A DNA stretch of 64,000 nucleotides from QHXN01 sp032162705. Lineage in GTDB: Bacteria; Acidobacteriota; Blastocatellia; Pyrinomonadales; Pyrinomonadaceae. Both the position numbers and the translations under genes were made by a program. Below, in pieces: positions 34,539-42,417 of this stretch. How positions within the stretch are numbered: position 1 is the first letter of the stretch; every line of letters starts with the position of its first letter. The stretch lies in assembly GCA_032162705.1 (NCBI GenBank), contig JAVRON010000145.1, positions 1 to 64,000 of the forward strand. Reading direction: 5' to 3'. The notes below the pieces were generated by a model. It saw nothing but the letters and a program-made list of their open reading frames with translations. It was not told where the DNA came from and did not search any database.

Positions 34539-34630
34539 CGATGCGCGAATCCGGCGAACCGGCAATGACGAGATTCGTAGACATTGGTGAGCACACGGCT
34601 TGCCCTTGCTTTTGAGGGGAATCATTAAAG

Positions 34631-36334
34631 ATGAATCGGGCTTCGACACAATTACTGCTTCTGCTCCTGATCGTCGGCCTTGAGATTGTCGGCTACGTCG
34701 CCGTCTACGACTCGGCGCTGCTGCGCGGCTACGAGCCTTCGTTGGTCGGAGCGGTGCGAGACCTGCTGCTCTACGTGCCCCTCATCGTTTTCCTCTTCTG
34801 GCTCTCACGCGCGCAACGCTTCCGTGGCAACTGGACGCTCTTCACGGCGGCCATCCTGCTCTTCTCGGTCGGCATGCTCATCCAGTATCGACTCTACAGC
34901 GACCCCGAATACGGCTCGGGCAACAAGGCCGAGGCGCGCTCCGAAAAGACACAGGTGCAGCGCATGCGCTTCATCGAGCAGTTCTACGGCCCGGACAAGA
35001 AGCAGTTGATGGGGCTTGACCCCACGTCGGCGAAGCCCGCCGCCACTCCCGAGGTCGTGCGACGCTCGAACATCACGGTCGGGCGCGCGCTCATGTCTTC
35101 CTTCACATGGATTCCGCTCTTCGCCTTCGCCGCGATGGCCGCCGCCTACTGGTTCTGCGTCCATGACAAGTATCTCGACTGGATGCAGCGTCACAGCTTC
35201 GTCATCGTGCTGTGTACGCTCGTCCCGCTCTTCGGCGCAATCATCTGGTCGAGCGCGGGCAAGTTCGGCGGCAACATGACGCCCTGGGAGCCTTCAAAGA
35301 TTCCCTTCCTCGTCGGCTTCGCGGGCATCCTGACGGTTCACTATCGTGAGCTTGCGCGCACCTACTGGGGACTGCCGCGCGCGCGCAACGTCATCCCCCT
35401 GCTTGCGATGGGGGTGATTCCTTTTATCCCCTTCTTCGCGCTCAAAGACTTCGGGCAGATGCTCGTCTTCAGCGGCGCTTACGCTACTCTCTATCTGGTC
35501 GCCGTGCGGCGCTGGCCGCAGCTTCTCGTCTTCGTCGGCTCGCTCGTGCTCGTCGTCGTCATCCTCATCGTCGGAGCGCTGCCGCCCGACGTGCAGGAGC
35601 GTGTGCCGACACTCGCCACGCTCGCCACTCCCGTCCGTGCCGTGCTGCCCGACCGCATCAAGCAGCGTTTCCATCTCTGGCTCGACGGCTTCGACCCGCC
35701 GCCGCCCGACTCCGAGTGGTGGAAGAAGGATTACGACGAGGAGCTTGCGAAGAACCCGCGCATGAAGGAGTTGGCCGAGCAAAGCCCCGCGATGCAGAAG
35801 ACCGTCAACGTTGACGTGTGGTTCGACCGCATCGCGTTCCAGCCTTCGCAGGCCACCTTCGGACTCGCCGCGGGACGTGTCTCAGGTCGGGGTCTCGGAC
35901 TCGGGTTCACCGAAGTCATCCCCGTCGCCGACTCCGACTTCATCTACGCCGCCATCGGTGAAGAGTTCGGGCTGGTCGGCGGCGCGGTCGTCATTCTCGC
36001 CTTGATAGTTCTCGTCAACGCGGGCGTTCGCACTGCCATCGAGGCGCGTGACATGTTTACAAAGCTCTGCTCGGCGGGGCTGACGGCCTTCATCGGCTTT
36101 CAGGCCATCGTCAACATCGGCGGCACGACACGCGCCCTGCCGATGACAGGCATCACTCTTCCTTTCGTCAGTCACGGGGGTTTTAGCCTTATCACGAGCT
36201 TTGCCATGCTCGGCATGCTCCTGGCCTTCTCGCACCGCAACGCGAGCGACGCGGAGGCGTACGTGCGCCCGCCCGTCTCCGCCGCTGCCCCTCGCGAAGA
36301 GGAAAACTTCAGAGTTCCGGAGGCGGTTCAATGA
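34631..36334 (+). CDS. rodA: RodA/FtsW SEDS peptidoglycan glycosyltransferase
   Basis: 567 residues with about ten membrane helices. The signature near the end is GITLPFVSHGGFSL with ALPMTG before it, typical of SEDS proteins. It polymerises lipid II in partnership with the class B PBP. It is longer than E. coli RodA (370) because of an extended loop after helix 3 (residues 95-150) and a large loop before DSDFIYAAIGEEFG (about 320-420). The start is 92 bases after pbpA; the stop overlaps the phosphatase start by 4 bases. Confidence 0.93.
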   Translation: MNRASTQLLLLLLIVGLEIVGYVAVYDSALLRGYEPSLVGAVRDLLLYVPLIVFLFWLSRAQRFRGNWTLFTAAILLFSVGMLIQYRLYSDPEYGSGNKAEARSEKTQVQRMRFIEQFYGPDKKQLMGLDPTSAKPAATPEVVRRSNITVGRALMSSFTWIPLFAFAAMAAAYWFCVHDKYLDWMQRHSFVIVLCTLVPLFGAIIWSSAGKFGGNMTPWEPSKIPFLVGFAGILTVHYRELARTYWGLPRARNVIPLLAMGVIPFIPFFALKDFGQMLVFSGAYATLYLVAVRRWPQLLVFVGSLVLVVVILIVGALPPDVQERVPTLATLATPVRAVLPDRIKQRFHLWLDGFDPPPPDSEWWKKDYDEELAKNPRMKELAEQSPAMQKTVNVDVWFDRIAFQPSQATFGLAAGRVSGRGLGLGFTEVIPVADSDFIYAAIGEEFGLVGGAVVILALIVLVNAGVRTAIEARDMFTKLCSAGLTAFIGFQAIVNIGGTTRALPMTGITLPFVSHGGFSLITSFAMLGMLLAFSHRNASDAEAYVRPPVSAAAPREEENFRVPEAVQ

Positions 36335-37908
36335 CAGAAAACCCCTCGGCGCTTCCGCTCGAAGCCGCGGCCATCACAGACCGCGGACTCAGCGAGAAGC
36401 GACCGCAAAACGAAGACTCAATGCTCAACGACCCCGCGCACCATGTCTTCGCCGTCGCCGACGGCGTGGGCGGCGCGCAGGCCGGCGAGGTCGCGTCACA
36501 GACCGCCATCGCAGTCTTGCAGGAGGCGTTCACGAATCAGAAAGCGGACGAGGACGTTGAAGACCTGATGGAGATCGCCATCCAGCGGGCCAACGACTCG
36601 ATCTATCGCATGTCGCGCGAGCAGCCGCAGTTCGCGATGATGGCGACCACCATCGTCGCGCTCCATCTCGACGGCCTGCGCGCGACGGTCGGCCACGTCG
36701 GCGACTCGCGCCTCTACCGGCTCACGCCGGACGGACAGATACACCGCGAGACCGATGATCACTCGCTCGTCGAAGAGGAGGTGAGGGCCGGGCGTTTGAC
36801 ACCCGAGCAGGCCGCGAACCATCCCGGTCGTAATGTCATCAGCCGCGCCCTCGGCGCTGAAGCTTCGGTCGAAGTGGACACGCGAACCTTCGACTTCGAC
36901 AGCGGAACGACCTTCCTGCTCTGCTCCGACGGCATCACGCGCCACCTCCCCGACGAAGAGCTTTCCGCGCTCATCGCCGGTGCCCAGAGCCTCGAAGCGG
37001 CGTGCGAGGAGATGAAGCGTCGCTGCTACGAGCGTGGGGCCGAAGATAACCTGACTGCCGTCCTCGTCCGCGTCGGCGACGGCGCGCACTCTGCGAGCGA
37101 CGGCGCACGCTCAGCGACCGCCTCAGACGAAGAGGTCACACTCGTCCGCGAGCGCACGGACATGCACACCGCGCGTACGCTGTCCGATACCCCCTCGCCA
37201 CTGCTTCAAAGACCATTCGATTCTGCCGGAGCCGCAGCGGCAACAGCAGCCTCCGCCTCCGACAAGACGAGGCCGAACGCCTCGTCGAACATCGCAGCGT
37301 CGAAGACATCAGTGGGCGGTGGCAGCTCATCAGATAACCGCCCTGCCGTGCGCAAGTCCGGTCGCGCGTTGACGGCTTTGGGCGTGCTCATGCTCGTCCT
37401 CGGGGCTGTTGGGTTGGCCTTCTATGTCGGGATGATGTTCGAGCGCAAAGGGATGTCGAAGCGTTTAGGTGTCGCGCAAAAGGCGGCGACGCCCACGCCC
37501 TTGCCGTCAATCGCTCCCACGGAAAGCCCCGGAGACAGGTTCGAGCGTTTGCGCCGCGCGGTTGACCTTTCGCCCGCGACCGAAGCTGCGAGAATGGCGG
37601 CGGAGGCGAACAGCCAGCCGCTCAACTCCGAAGACCCGGAGTTCCTGTACCTCTATGGCCGCGCGTTGCTTCTGTCCGACCGGCAGACGGAAGCCGCCGC
37701 CGCCTTCGACCGCGCGATACAGAAGATCAACGAGAACATGACGCCCGCAAACGGCGAGCTTAAGATCGACGCACGCGTGGCAAAGGTCGCCGCGCAACTG
37801 CGCGCGGGCGATGTGACGGCCGCGCGTCAGGCCGCCGACGAGCTTTCGGAAATTGTCCGGCCACAGCAGCCGACGGGAGCCGACGGCAACGCCGCGCCGA
37901 CACCTTGA
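36331..37908 (+). CDS. PP2C-type Ser/Thr phosphatase with membrane anchor (PstP-like)
   Basis: 525 residues. The cytoplasmic PP2C domain (1-245) has RPQNEDS, VADGVGG (Asp44), VGHVGDSRLYR, LLCSDGITRHL and EDNLTAVLV. A Ser/Ala-rich linker, one membrane helix (about 346-367) and an outer 150-residue helical domain that resembles a TPR follow. PstP removes phosphate from PknA/PknB kinases and their wall-synthesis substrates. Its start is inside the rodA stop, so the two are coupled. Confidence 0.92.
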   Translation: MTENPSALPLEAAAITDRGLSEKRPQNEDSMLNDPAHHVFAVADGVGGAQAGEVASQTAIAVLQEAFTNQKADEDVEDLMEIAIQRANDSIYRMSREQPQFAMMATTIVALHLDGLRATVGHVGDSRLYRLTPDGQIHRETDDHSLVEEEVRAGRLTPEQAANHPGRNVISRALGAEASVEVDTRTFDFDSGTTFLLCSDGITRHLPDEELSALIAGAQSLEAACEEMKRRCYERGAEDNLTAVLVRVGDGAHSASDGARSATASDEEVTLVRERTDMHTARTLSDTPSPLLQRPFDSAGAAAATAASASDKTRPNASSNIAASKTSVGGGSSSDNRPAVRKSGRALTALGVLMLVLGAVGLAFYVGMMFERKGMSKRLGVAQKAATPTPLPSIAPTESPGDRFERLRRAVDLSPATEAARMAAEANSQPLNSEDPEFLYLYGRALLLSDRQTEAAAAFDRAIQKINENMTPANGELKIDARVAKVAAQLRAGDVTAARQAADELSEIVRPQQPTGADGNAAPTP

Positions 37909-37910
37909 AG

Positions 37911-38037
37911 AAGTCTGGAGTCTGAAGTCTGAAGTCTGAAGTCCAGTGTATGAAGTCTGGAGTCCGGTGTATGAAGTATGAAGTCAAGACAGCGTTACTC
38001 TCATCCTTCTTGACTCCAGACTCCAGACTCAAGACTT
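37911..38037. repeat. AGTCTGA-type heptamer array with inverted arm
   Basis: From 37911 the left arm runs about ten degenerate 7-bp units (AGTCTGG, AGTCTGA, AGTCTGA, AGTCTGA, then variants with TGTATGA). The right arm (38010-38037) is the reverse type, GACTCCAGACTCCAGACTC. It fills the gap between phosphatase and kinase genes and includes TGA in most left-arm units. Confidence 0.88.
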
Positions 38038-38046
38038 AAAGAAGAG

Positions 38047-39630
38047 ATGAGCGAGCTGAAGCTTCAACAATGTAGACTTGACGGGCGCTACAACGTGCTC
38101 GACTGCCTCGGGCGTGGCAGCTACTCCGAAGTCTACGTGGCAGAGGACATGGCTGCGGCTGAAGGGTCGCCGCGAATCGTCGTCATCAAGGCGCTGAACA
38201 CGCATCTTCAGGGAGTGCCGGACACGGAGCTTGAGCGCACGCTCGTCGAGAACTTTCGCAACGAGGCAATCGCTCTAGACCGCGTGCGCCATCCGAACAT
38301 CATCAGCCGCCTCGGCCACGGCACGGCGCTCGACCTACAGGGACGAACCTTCCACTATCTCGTCGTCGAATATCTGCCGGGCGGCGACCTTCAGGCGCTT
38401 GTACGCAACCACCCGCTCCCGCTCGACGCCGCGCTCTTCTATCTCGAACAAATCTGCCTGGGCCTCGCGCACGCGCACAAGCACGGCGTCATTCATCGTG
38501 ACATCAAGCCGCAGAACCTTCTGCTCACGGCTGACCAGCAGACGATTAAGATCGCAGACTTCGGCGTCGCCAAGATCGAAGCGGTCGAAGGTGCGATCAC
38601 ACGTGTCGGCACGGATGTCTACGCCGCGCCCGAGCATCATCCGCTGGCGACGACTGGGCCGCTCGAAACCTCGCCGCTGACGCGCCGCGTTATCCAACTG
38701 ACGCCCGCCGCAGACATCTATTCGCTGGCGAAGACGACTTACATGCTCTTGACGGGTGAGGCTCCGCGCCGCTTCTCGCAAAAACCCATCACGCAGCTCC
38801 CGCAGGACTTCTCGGGCGAAGACTGGTCGCGCTATGTGCTGCGAGTTCTGGAGCGCGCGACGCAGACGAATCAGGATAGGCGCTATCAGACGGTCGAAGA
38901 GTTCTGGCGCGAGATAAAAGACGCGACCATGGCGCAGACTCGCCCGCTCAGGCGCGGCGAAGGCGGCGCAGGCTCGCCGCAGGGCGACGACTCCGATACG
39001 GACGGCTTCTCGACGACGCCTCCGCCTGCACCGACTTTCGACCGTCAGTCAAGGCCAGCCGACACCGCGCAGCGCCACCGCATCGTCGTCCCCATCTCGC
39101 ACACAGCCCCCGTGCCCGAGTTTGTCGCCAGGGCTGAGAGCAGTCCCTTCCCTGCAAGGCAAACGGGCCCTGACGTGTCGCCCGAGCCTTTCCACGCAGA
39201 GCCTTATAGAGACCCGAGCGTTTACGACGCGCGGCGCGGCGCACGCCTCTCTTCCGCAGCTCGCCGTTGGGCCGTCGCGCTCCTGCTGCTGCTTGCATTT
39301 TCGGGAATGTTGTTTGCTACCTACCGTTACGTTAACAATCTCCGGCACGGCGTTGACCCACAGCAAAAGACGCAGACTTCAACGTCCGACAACAATCGTG
39401 GAATCATCGGCAATGAACTTGTGACGCCGAGAGATGTAAACTTGCGCAAAGGCCCCGACCCGAGCTACACGAAGATCGGGCTGGCCGAGAGCGGCTCGCG
39501 TGTGCGTGTCTTACAAGTAAACGGCAAGTGGTATCAGGTGCAGATAGTGGAGCACGGGCGCGCGAAAGAAGACCCCGAATCCGAAGACCAGGGCTGGCTC
39601 AACGGCACGCTCTTGAAGACGCAGCAATAA
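38047..39630 (+). CDS. Transmembrane Ser/Thr protein kinase with extracellular SH3-like domain
   Basis: 527 residues. Kinase domain at 15-300: Gly loop LGRGSYSEVY, Lys48, VIHRDIKPQN with catalytic Asp152, DFG at 171-173, YAAPEHHP. A 100-residue Pro-rich juxtamembrane stretch, one membrane helix (about 408-428) and a bacterial SH3 domain (about 457-527, VNLRKGPDPSYTKIG) follow. Actinobacterial PknB has PASTA repeats at this place, so the wall ligand here is expected to differ. It is paired with the PstP-like phosphatase before it. Confidence 0.92.
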   Translation: MSELKLQQCRLDGRYNVLDCLGRGSYSEVYVAEDMAAAEGSPRIVVIKALNTHLQGVPDTELERTLVENFRNEAIALDRVRHPNIISRLGHGTALDLQGRTFHYLVVEYLPGGDLQALVRNHPLPLDAALFYLEQICLGLAHAHKHGVIHRDIKPQNLLLTADQQTIKIADFGVAKIEAVEGAITRVGTDVYAAPEHHPLATTGPLETSPLTRRVIQLTPAADIYSLAKTTYMLLTGEAPRRFSQKPITQLPQDFSGEDWSRYVLRVLERATQTNQDRRYQTVEEFWREIKDATMAQTRPLRRGEGGAGSPQGDDSDTDGFSTTPPPAPTFDRQSRPADTAQRHRIVVPISHTAPVPEFVARAESSPFPARQTGPDVSPEPFHAEPYRDPSVYDARRGARLSSAARRWAVALLLLLAFSGMLFATYRYVNNLRHGVDPQQKTQTSTSDNNRGIIGNELVTPRDVNLRKGPDPSYTKIGLAESGSRVRVLQVNGKWYQVQIVEHGRAKEDPESEDQGWLNGTLLKTQQ

Positions 39631-39657
39631 TTCATATCAAGCAGAAGAGGTAAGACT

Positions 39658-40515
39658 GTGAGCATCATCGATTCGATTCGCCGTTGGATTGACGGAGAGG
39701 TCTCGGACGACCCGCTGGCAGAGGTTGACGAGAAGGCGCGGCCACGTCGCGTCTGGGAGGAGTTTTTGGTCAAAGTCGCGCGCGAAGTCGAGGCGGTCAT
39801 GCAGCGCGAGATGTTCACGCCGCCGGGCGGGCCCACCTATATCCCGCCCGAGTACGTCGTCTACCTCTCGAACGACGACGACAAGGAGTGGCAGGGTGAG
39901 AAGCGGCGCGGGCTTGAGCAGGGTCTCTACTATGTCCTGTCGGAGCGTGCGCGCGAGATGTCGGGTCAGACGCAGCTCGCCACCAAGTCTTTCGCTGTCG
40001 AGCTGAGAGTTGACGGCACGCTCAACAAGGGCGAGTTCCGCGTCCAGCCCGTCTGGGAGTCGAACGAACAGGGCGGCCACACGATGGTCACGGCCCGCCC
40101 CGCAGAGCTTCAGTCCTCCGACGCTTCGACCGGGCAGACCGATGCTCCCGCCGACACCGAAGCGCCTGAGAGCGAAGTCACCAAAGTCTCCGTCCGCCCG
40201 ACCGAACTCTACAGCGTCGAAATCTGGCGCAACGGCCAAAGGCAGACGGTCGTGCCCATCACCAAGCCCGAGATAACCATTGGCCGCGGCTCAAAGTCTG
40301 TGACGGTTGACCTGACCATCAAGGGCGACCCGGAGGTCAGCCGCAGCCACGCCACGCTTGAGCGCGACAACTCGGGCCGCTTCTGGTTCACACCCACGGG
40401 ACGCAACCCGACCTTCGTCGGCGGGCGCGAAGTCCCACGCGAAGAGCGCGTCGAAGTCCTCCCCGACCAGAAGATCGACATCGCCACCTTCACTATCCGC
40501 ATCCAGCCGAAGTAA
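39658..40515 (+). CDS. Second FhaA-like protein (DUF3662 plus FHA domain)
   Basis: 285 residues, GTG start at 39658 with AGAGGTAAG just before. An N-terminal DUF3662-type domain (SIIDSIRRWIDGEV, YVVYLSNDDDKEWQG, FAVELRVDGTL), an acidic linker and a C-terminal FHA domain (PEITIGRGSKSV, SRSHATL, RNPTFVGG) follow. The Ser-Arg-Ser-His stretch supplies the phosphothreonine contacts. It is likely a reader of the kinase output, parallel to FhaA/FhaB in actinobacteria. It ends the block; the next gene is convergent. Confidence 0.88.
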   Translation: MSIIDSIRRWIDGEVSDDPLAEVDEKARPRRVWEEFLVKVAREVEAVMQREMFTPPGGPTYIPPEYVVYLSNDDDKEWQGEKRRGLEQGLYYVLSERAREMSGQTQLATKSFAVELRVDGTLNKGEFRVQPVWESNEQGGHTMVTARPAELQSSDASTGQTDAPADTEAPESEVTKVSVRPTELYSVEIWRNGQRQTVVPITKPEITIGRGSKSVTVDLTIKGDPEVSRSHATLERDNSGRFWFTPTGRNPTFVGGREVPREERVEVLPDQKIDIATFTIRIQPK

Positions 40516-40614
40516 GCGCCGCCGCGCAATCGGGCAGACGCGTGGCGGCCTGCACATGCCTCACTATATCTCGAAAGTTTTGTGCAGATTGCGGGCGTCG
40601 GACTCGCTCCGGCG

Positions 40615-41877
40615 TTACGCCTGTCCCGCCGCCAAATGCGAGCCGGATTCGAGGTCGGAGATGAGTTGTTCGAGGGCGGGGAGCGCTTGCTCTTCGACGT
40701 AGCCCTTGCCGAGCAGGCGCATGATTTGGCGTGGCCGTGTTTCGCCACGCGCCTCTTTGGAGATAGCGCGGCAGAGGGCGGCGACTGCTTCGGGTGAGAA
40801 CTGTAGGCCCGCGTTGCGTCGGAAATCTACGACCACTTCGTCGAAGGTGCGGCGGCGACGGTAGGGACGGTCGGTCGTCATCGCGTCGAACGAGTCTGCG
40901 AGCGAGACGATCTTCGCGCCCGGCGGAATCTCTTCGTCCTTCAAACCTTCGGGATAGCCGCGCCCGTCCGGACGCTCGTGATGATAACGCGCCATGAGAG
41001 GGATGTCTGCGAACGGGTGGTTGATGGGGCGGAGAATTTCGTAGCCCGCGGCAGGGTGCCGGTTAAGCTCGGACGATTGCTTGGCGTCGATGCGGTAGGG
41101 CGCGTTGATGATTTCGCGGTCAACGACCAGCTTGCCGATGTCGTGTAGATAACCCGCGATGGCGATTCCTTCGACCTCCTCGTCGCTCCAGCCCATCTCG
41201 CGCGCGATGATCTCGCTGTACTTGCCGACGCGCTCCGAGTGACCCTGCGTGTACTTGTCCTTGCAATCGATGGCGACGGCAAAGGAGCGCACAGTATCTT
41301 TATAGATTGCCTTCAACTCTTCGTAGAGCCTTCGGTTCTCGGCTGCACGCCGCTCGACTTCACGCAACAGGCGGTGGTTGTGAAGTCCCACCCCAACGTG
41401 ACGCCCGAGCGCGCGGACTAACTCGCGATCCTCACGGCTGAACGGCTCGCCGCTCGCCTTGCCGCCGAGTATTATCACGCCGACTAACTCACCCCGCACG
41501 ACAAGCGGCGTGACAACCTCGACCCCTGCTCCTTCGAGTCGTTCGGCAAGCTCGCTCTCTATGCGCGCGAAGTCGTGTGAAGTCTGTGCGTGCTGCGTAC
41601 CCGCTTTGTCGTTCGTGCCCGCGCCGGTCTCAGGTGTCAAAGGAAGTGAAATGTCGCGCGAGAAGTCTTCGCCGTAGCCGCGCGCAGAGACTAAGCACAG
41701 CGCCGCGGCTTCGCGGTCGAACTCGGCCACAGCGCCCCTGCGTATGCCCAAAGCGCCGAGGACGACGTGGAGCGCCGAACGCACCATCTCCTCGAAGTCG
41801 CTCGTTTCCGCAATCTCCTCGCCCAGATCGGCGAGGGCGGCGAAGGCGTGCAGAACCTTGCGCATCGTGTCAGACAT
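40615..41877 (-). CDS. GAF and HD-GYP domain c-di-GMP phosphodiesterase
   Basis: 420 residues. N-terminal GAF domain (about 20-175), then a coiled-coil linker and an HD-GYP domain with HSERVGKY, GYLHDIGKL, HPAAGYEIL, HHERPDGRGYP and ADSFDAMTTDRPYR. HD-GYP enzymes hydrolyse c-di-GMP to GMP or pGpG. The GAF domain should bind a small ligand or a partner. It lies last in the signalling block, 139 bases after the STAS gene. Confidence 0.92.
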   Translation of the reverse strand: MSDTMRKVLHAFAALADLGEEIAETSDFEEMVRSALHVVLGALGIRRGAVAEFDREAAALCLVSARGYGEDFSRDISLPLTPETGAGTNDKAGTQHAQTSHDFARIESELAERLEGAGVEVVTPLVVRGELVGVIILGGKASGEPFSREDRELVRALGRHVGVGLHNHRLLREVERRAAENRRLYEELKAIYKDTVRSFAVAIDCKDKYTQGHSERVGKYSEIIAREMGWSDEEVEGIAIAGYLHDIGKLVVDREIINAPYRIDAKQSSELNRHPAAGYEILRPINHPFADIPLMARYHHERPDGRGYPEGLKDEEIPPGAKIVSLADSFDAMTTDRPYRRRRTFDEVVVDFRRNAGLQFSPEAVAALCRAISKEARGETRPRQIMRLLGKGYVEEQALPALEQLISDLESGSHLAAGQA

Positions 41878-41917
41878 TTTGTTGGAAATCGTCCGCGCCT
41901 TAAATCCTGAACTAACC

Positions 41918-42008
41918 TTTGTGACCTTTGTGAACTCCTTTGTGAGCTTTGTGGTTAAGCACGGACTCTTTAACCACAGAGGGCACGAAGGAGTTCACAA
42001 AGGTCACA
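41918..42008. repeat. CTTTGTGA inverted repeat
   Basis: The left arm contains CTTTGTGACCTTTGTGAACT and two further CTTTGTG units up to GTGGTTAA (41958). The right arm (41970-42008) is the near-complete reverse complement, with a few changes near CACAGAGGGCACG. The loop is about 12 bases. It lies between the STAS and HD-GYP genes. Confidence 0.85.
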
Positions 42009-42015
42009 GATGAAA

Positions 42016-42399
42016 TCAATGACCGTTGGGTGTCGAGGTGAATTCTTCGAGAATGGCGAGCGCGGCCTCGTCGCTGTCGGCCAGGACGACGAGCCGCGTC
42101 AGCCCGAGCAGCTCGAAGAGCTTCACCGTGTGGCGGCTGACGTTAGAGAAGACGACCCGCGTGCCTTTGCGTTCCGCGACATCAATGACGCCCAGCAGAA
42201 TCGAGACGCCGATGCTGTTGACCAGCTCTGTGTCGCGGAAGTTGATGACCAGCGCGCGACAGCCGCGTTCCATCCTCGTCAGACATTCGCGCTCAATGCG
42301 CTGCCCACTCATCTTGTTGACGTAGTCGCCCGCGAAGACGAACGCCACCTCCCCTTCCGCAGTCAACTGCGGCAGGGCATTAGTGAATGACTCTGACAT
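42016..42399 (-). CDS. STAS-domain anti-anti-sigma factor (RsbV/SpoIIAA-like)
   Basis: 127 residues forming one STAS domain. The phosphorylation segment reads VNSIGVSILL, with Ser in the conserved S-x-G spot; the family often has Asp before it, here Asn. Such proteins, when not phosphorylated, capture the anti-sigma kinase. The partner is the RsbW-type domain at the end of the upstream gene, whose stop is 18 bases before this start. AGAAGGGAAG is upstream. Confidence 0.9.
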   Translation of the reverse strand: MSESFTNALPQLTAEGEVAFVFAGDYVNKMSGQRIERECLTRMERGCRALVINFRDTELVNSIGVSILLGVIDVAERKGTRVVFSNVSRHTVKLFELLGLTRLVVLADSDEAALAILEEFTSTPNGH

Positions 42400-42417
42400 C
42401 TCGGCAGGACTTCCCTT

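Noticed and set aside
32889..34649. 586-codon open frame antisense to pbpA
   Set aside because: It mirrors a GC-rich coding frame, has no plausible start region or domain, and the sense strand shows all PBP motifs.
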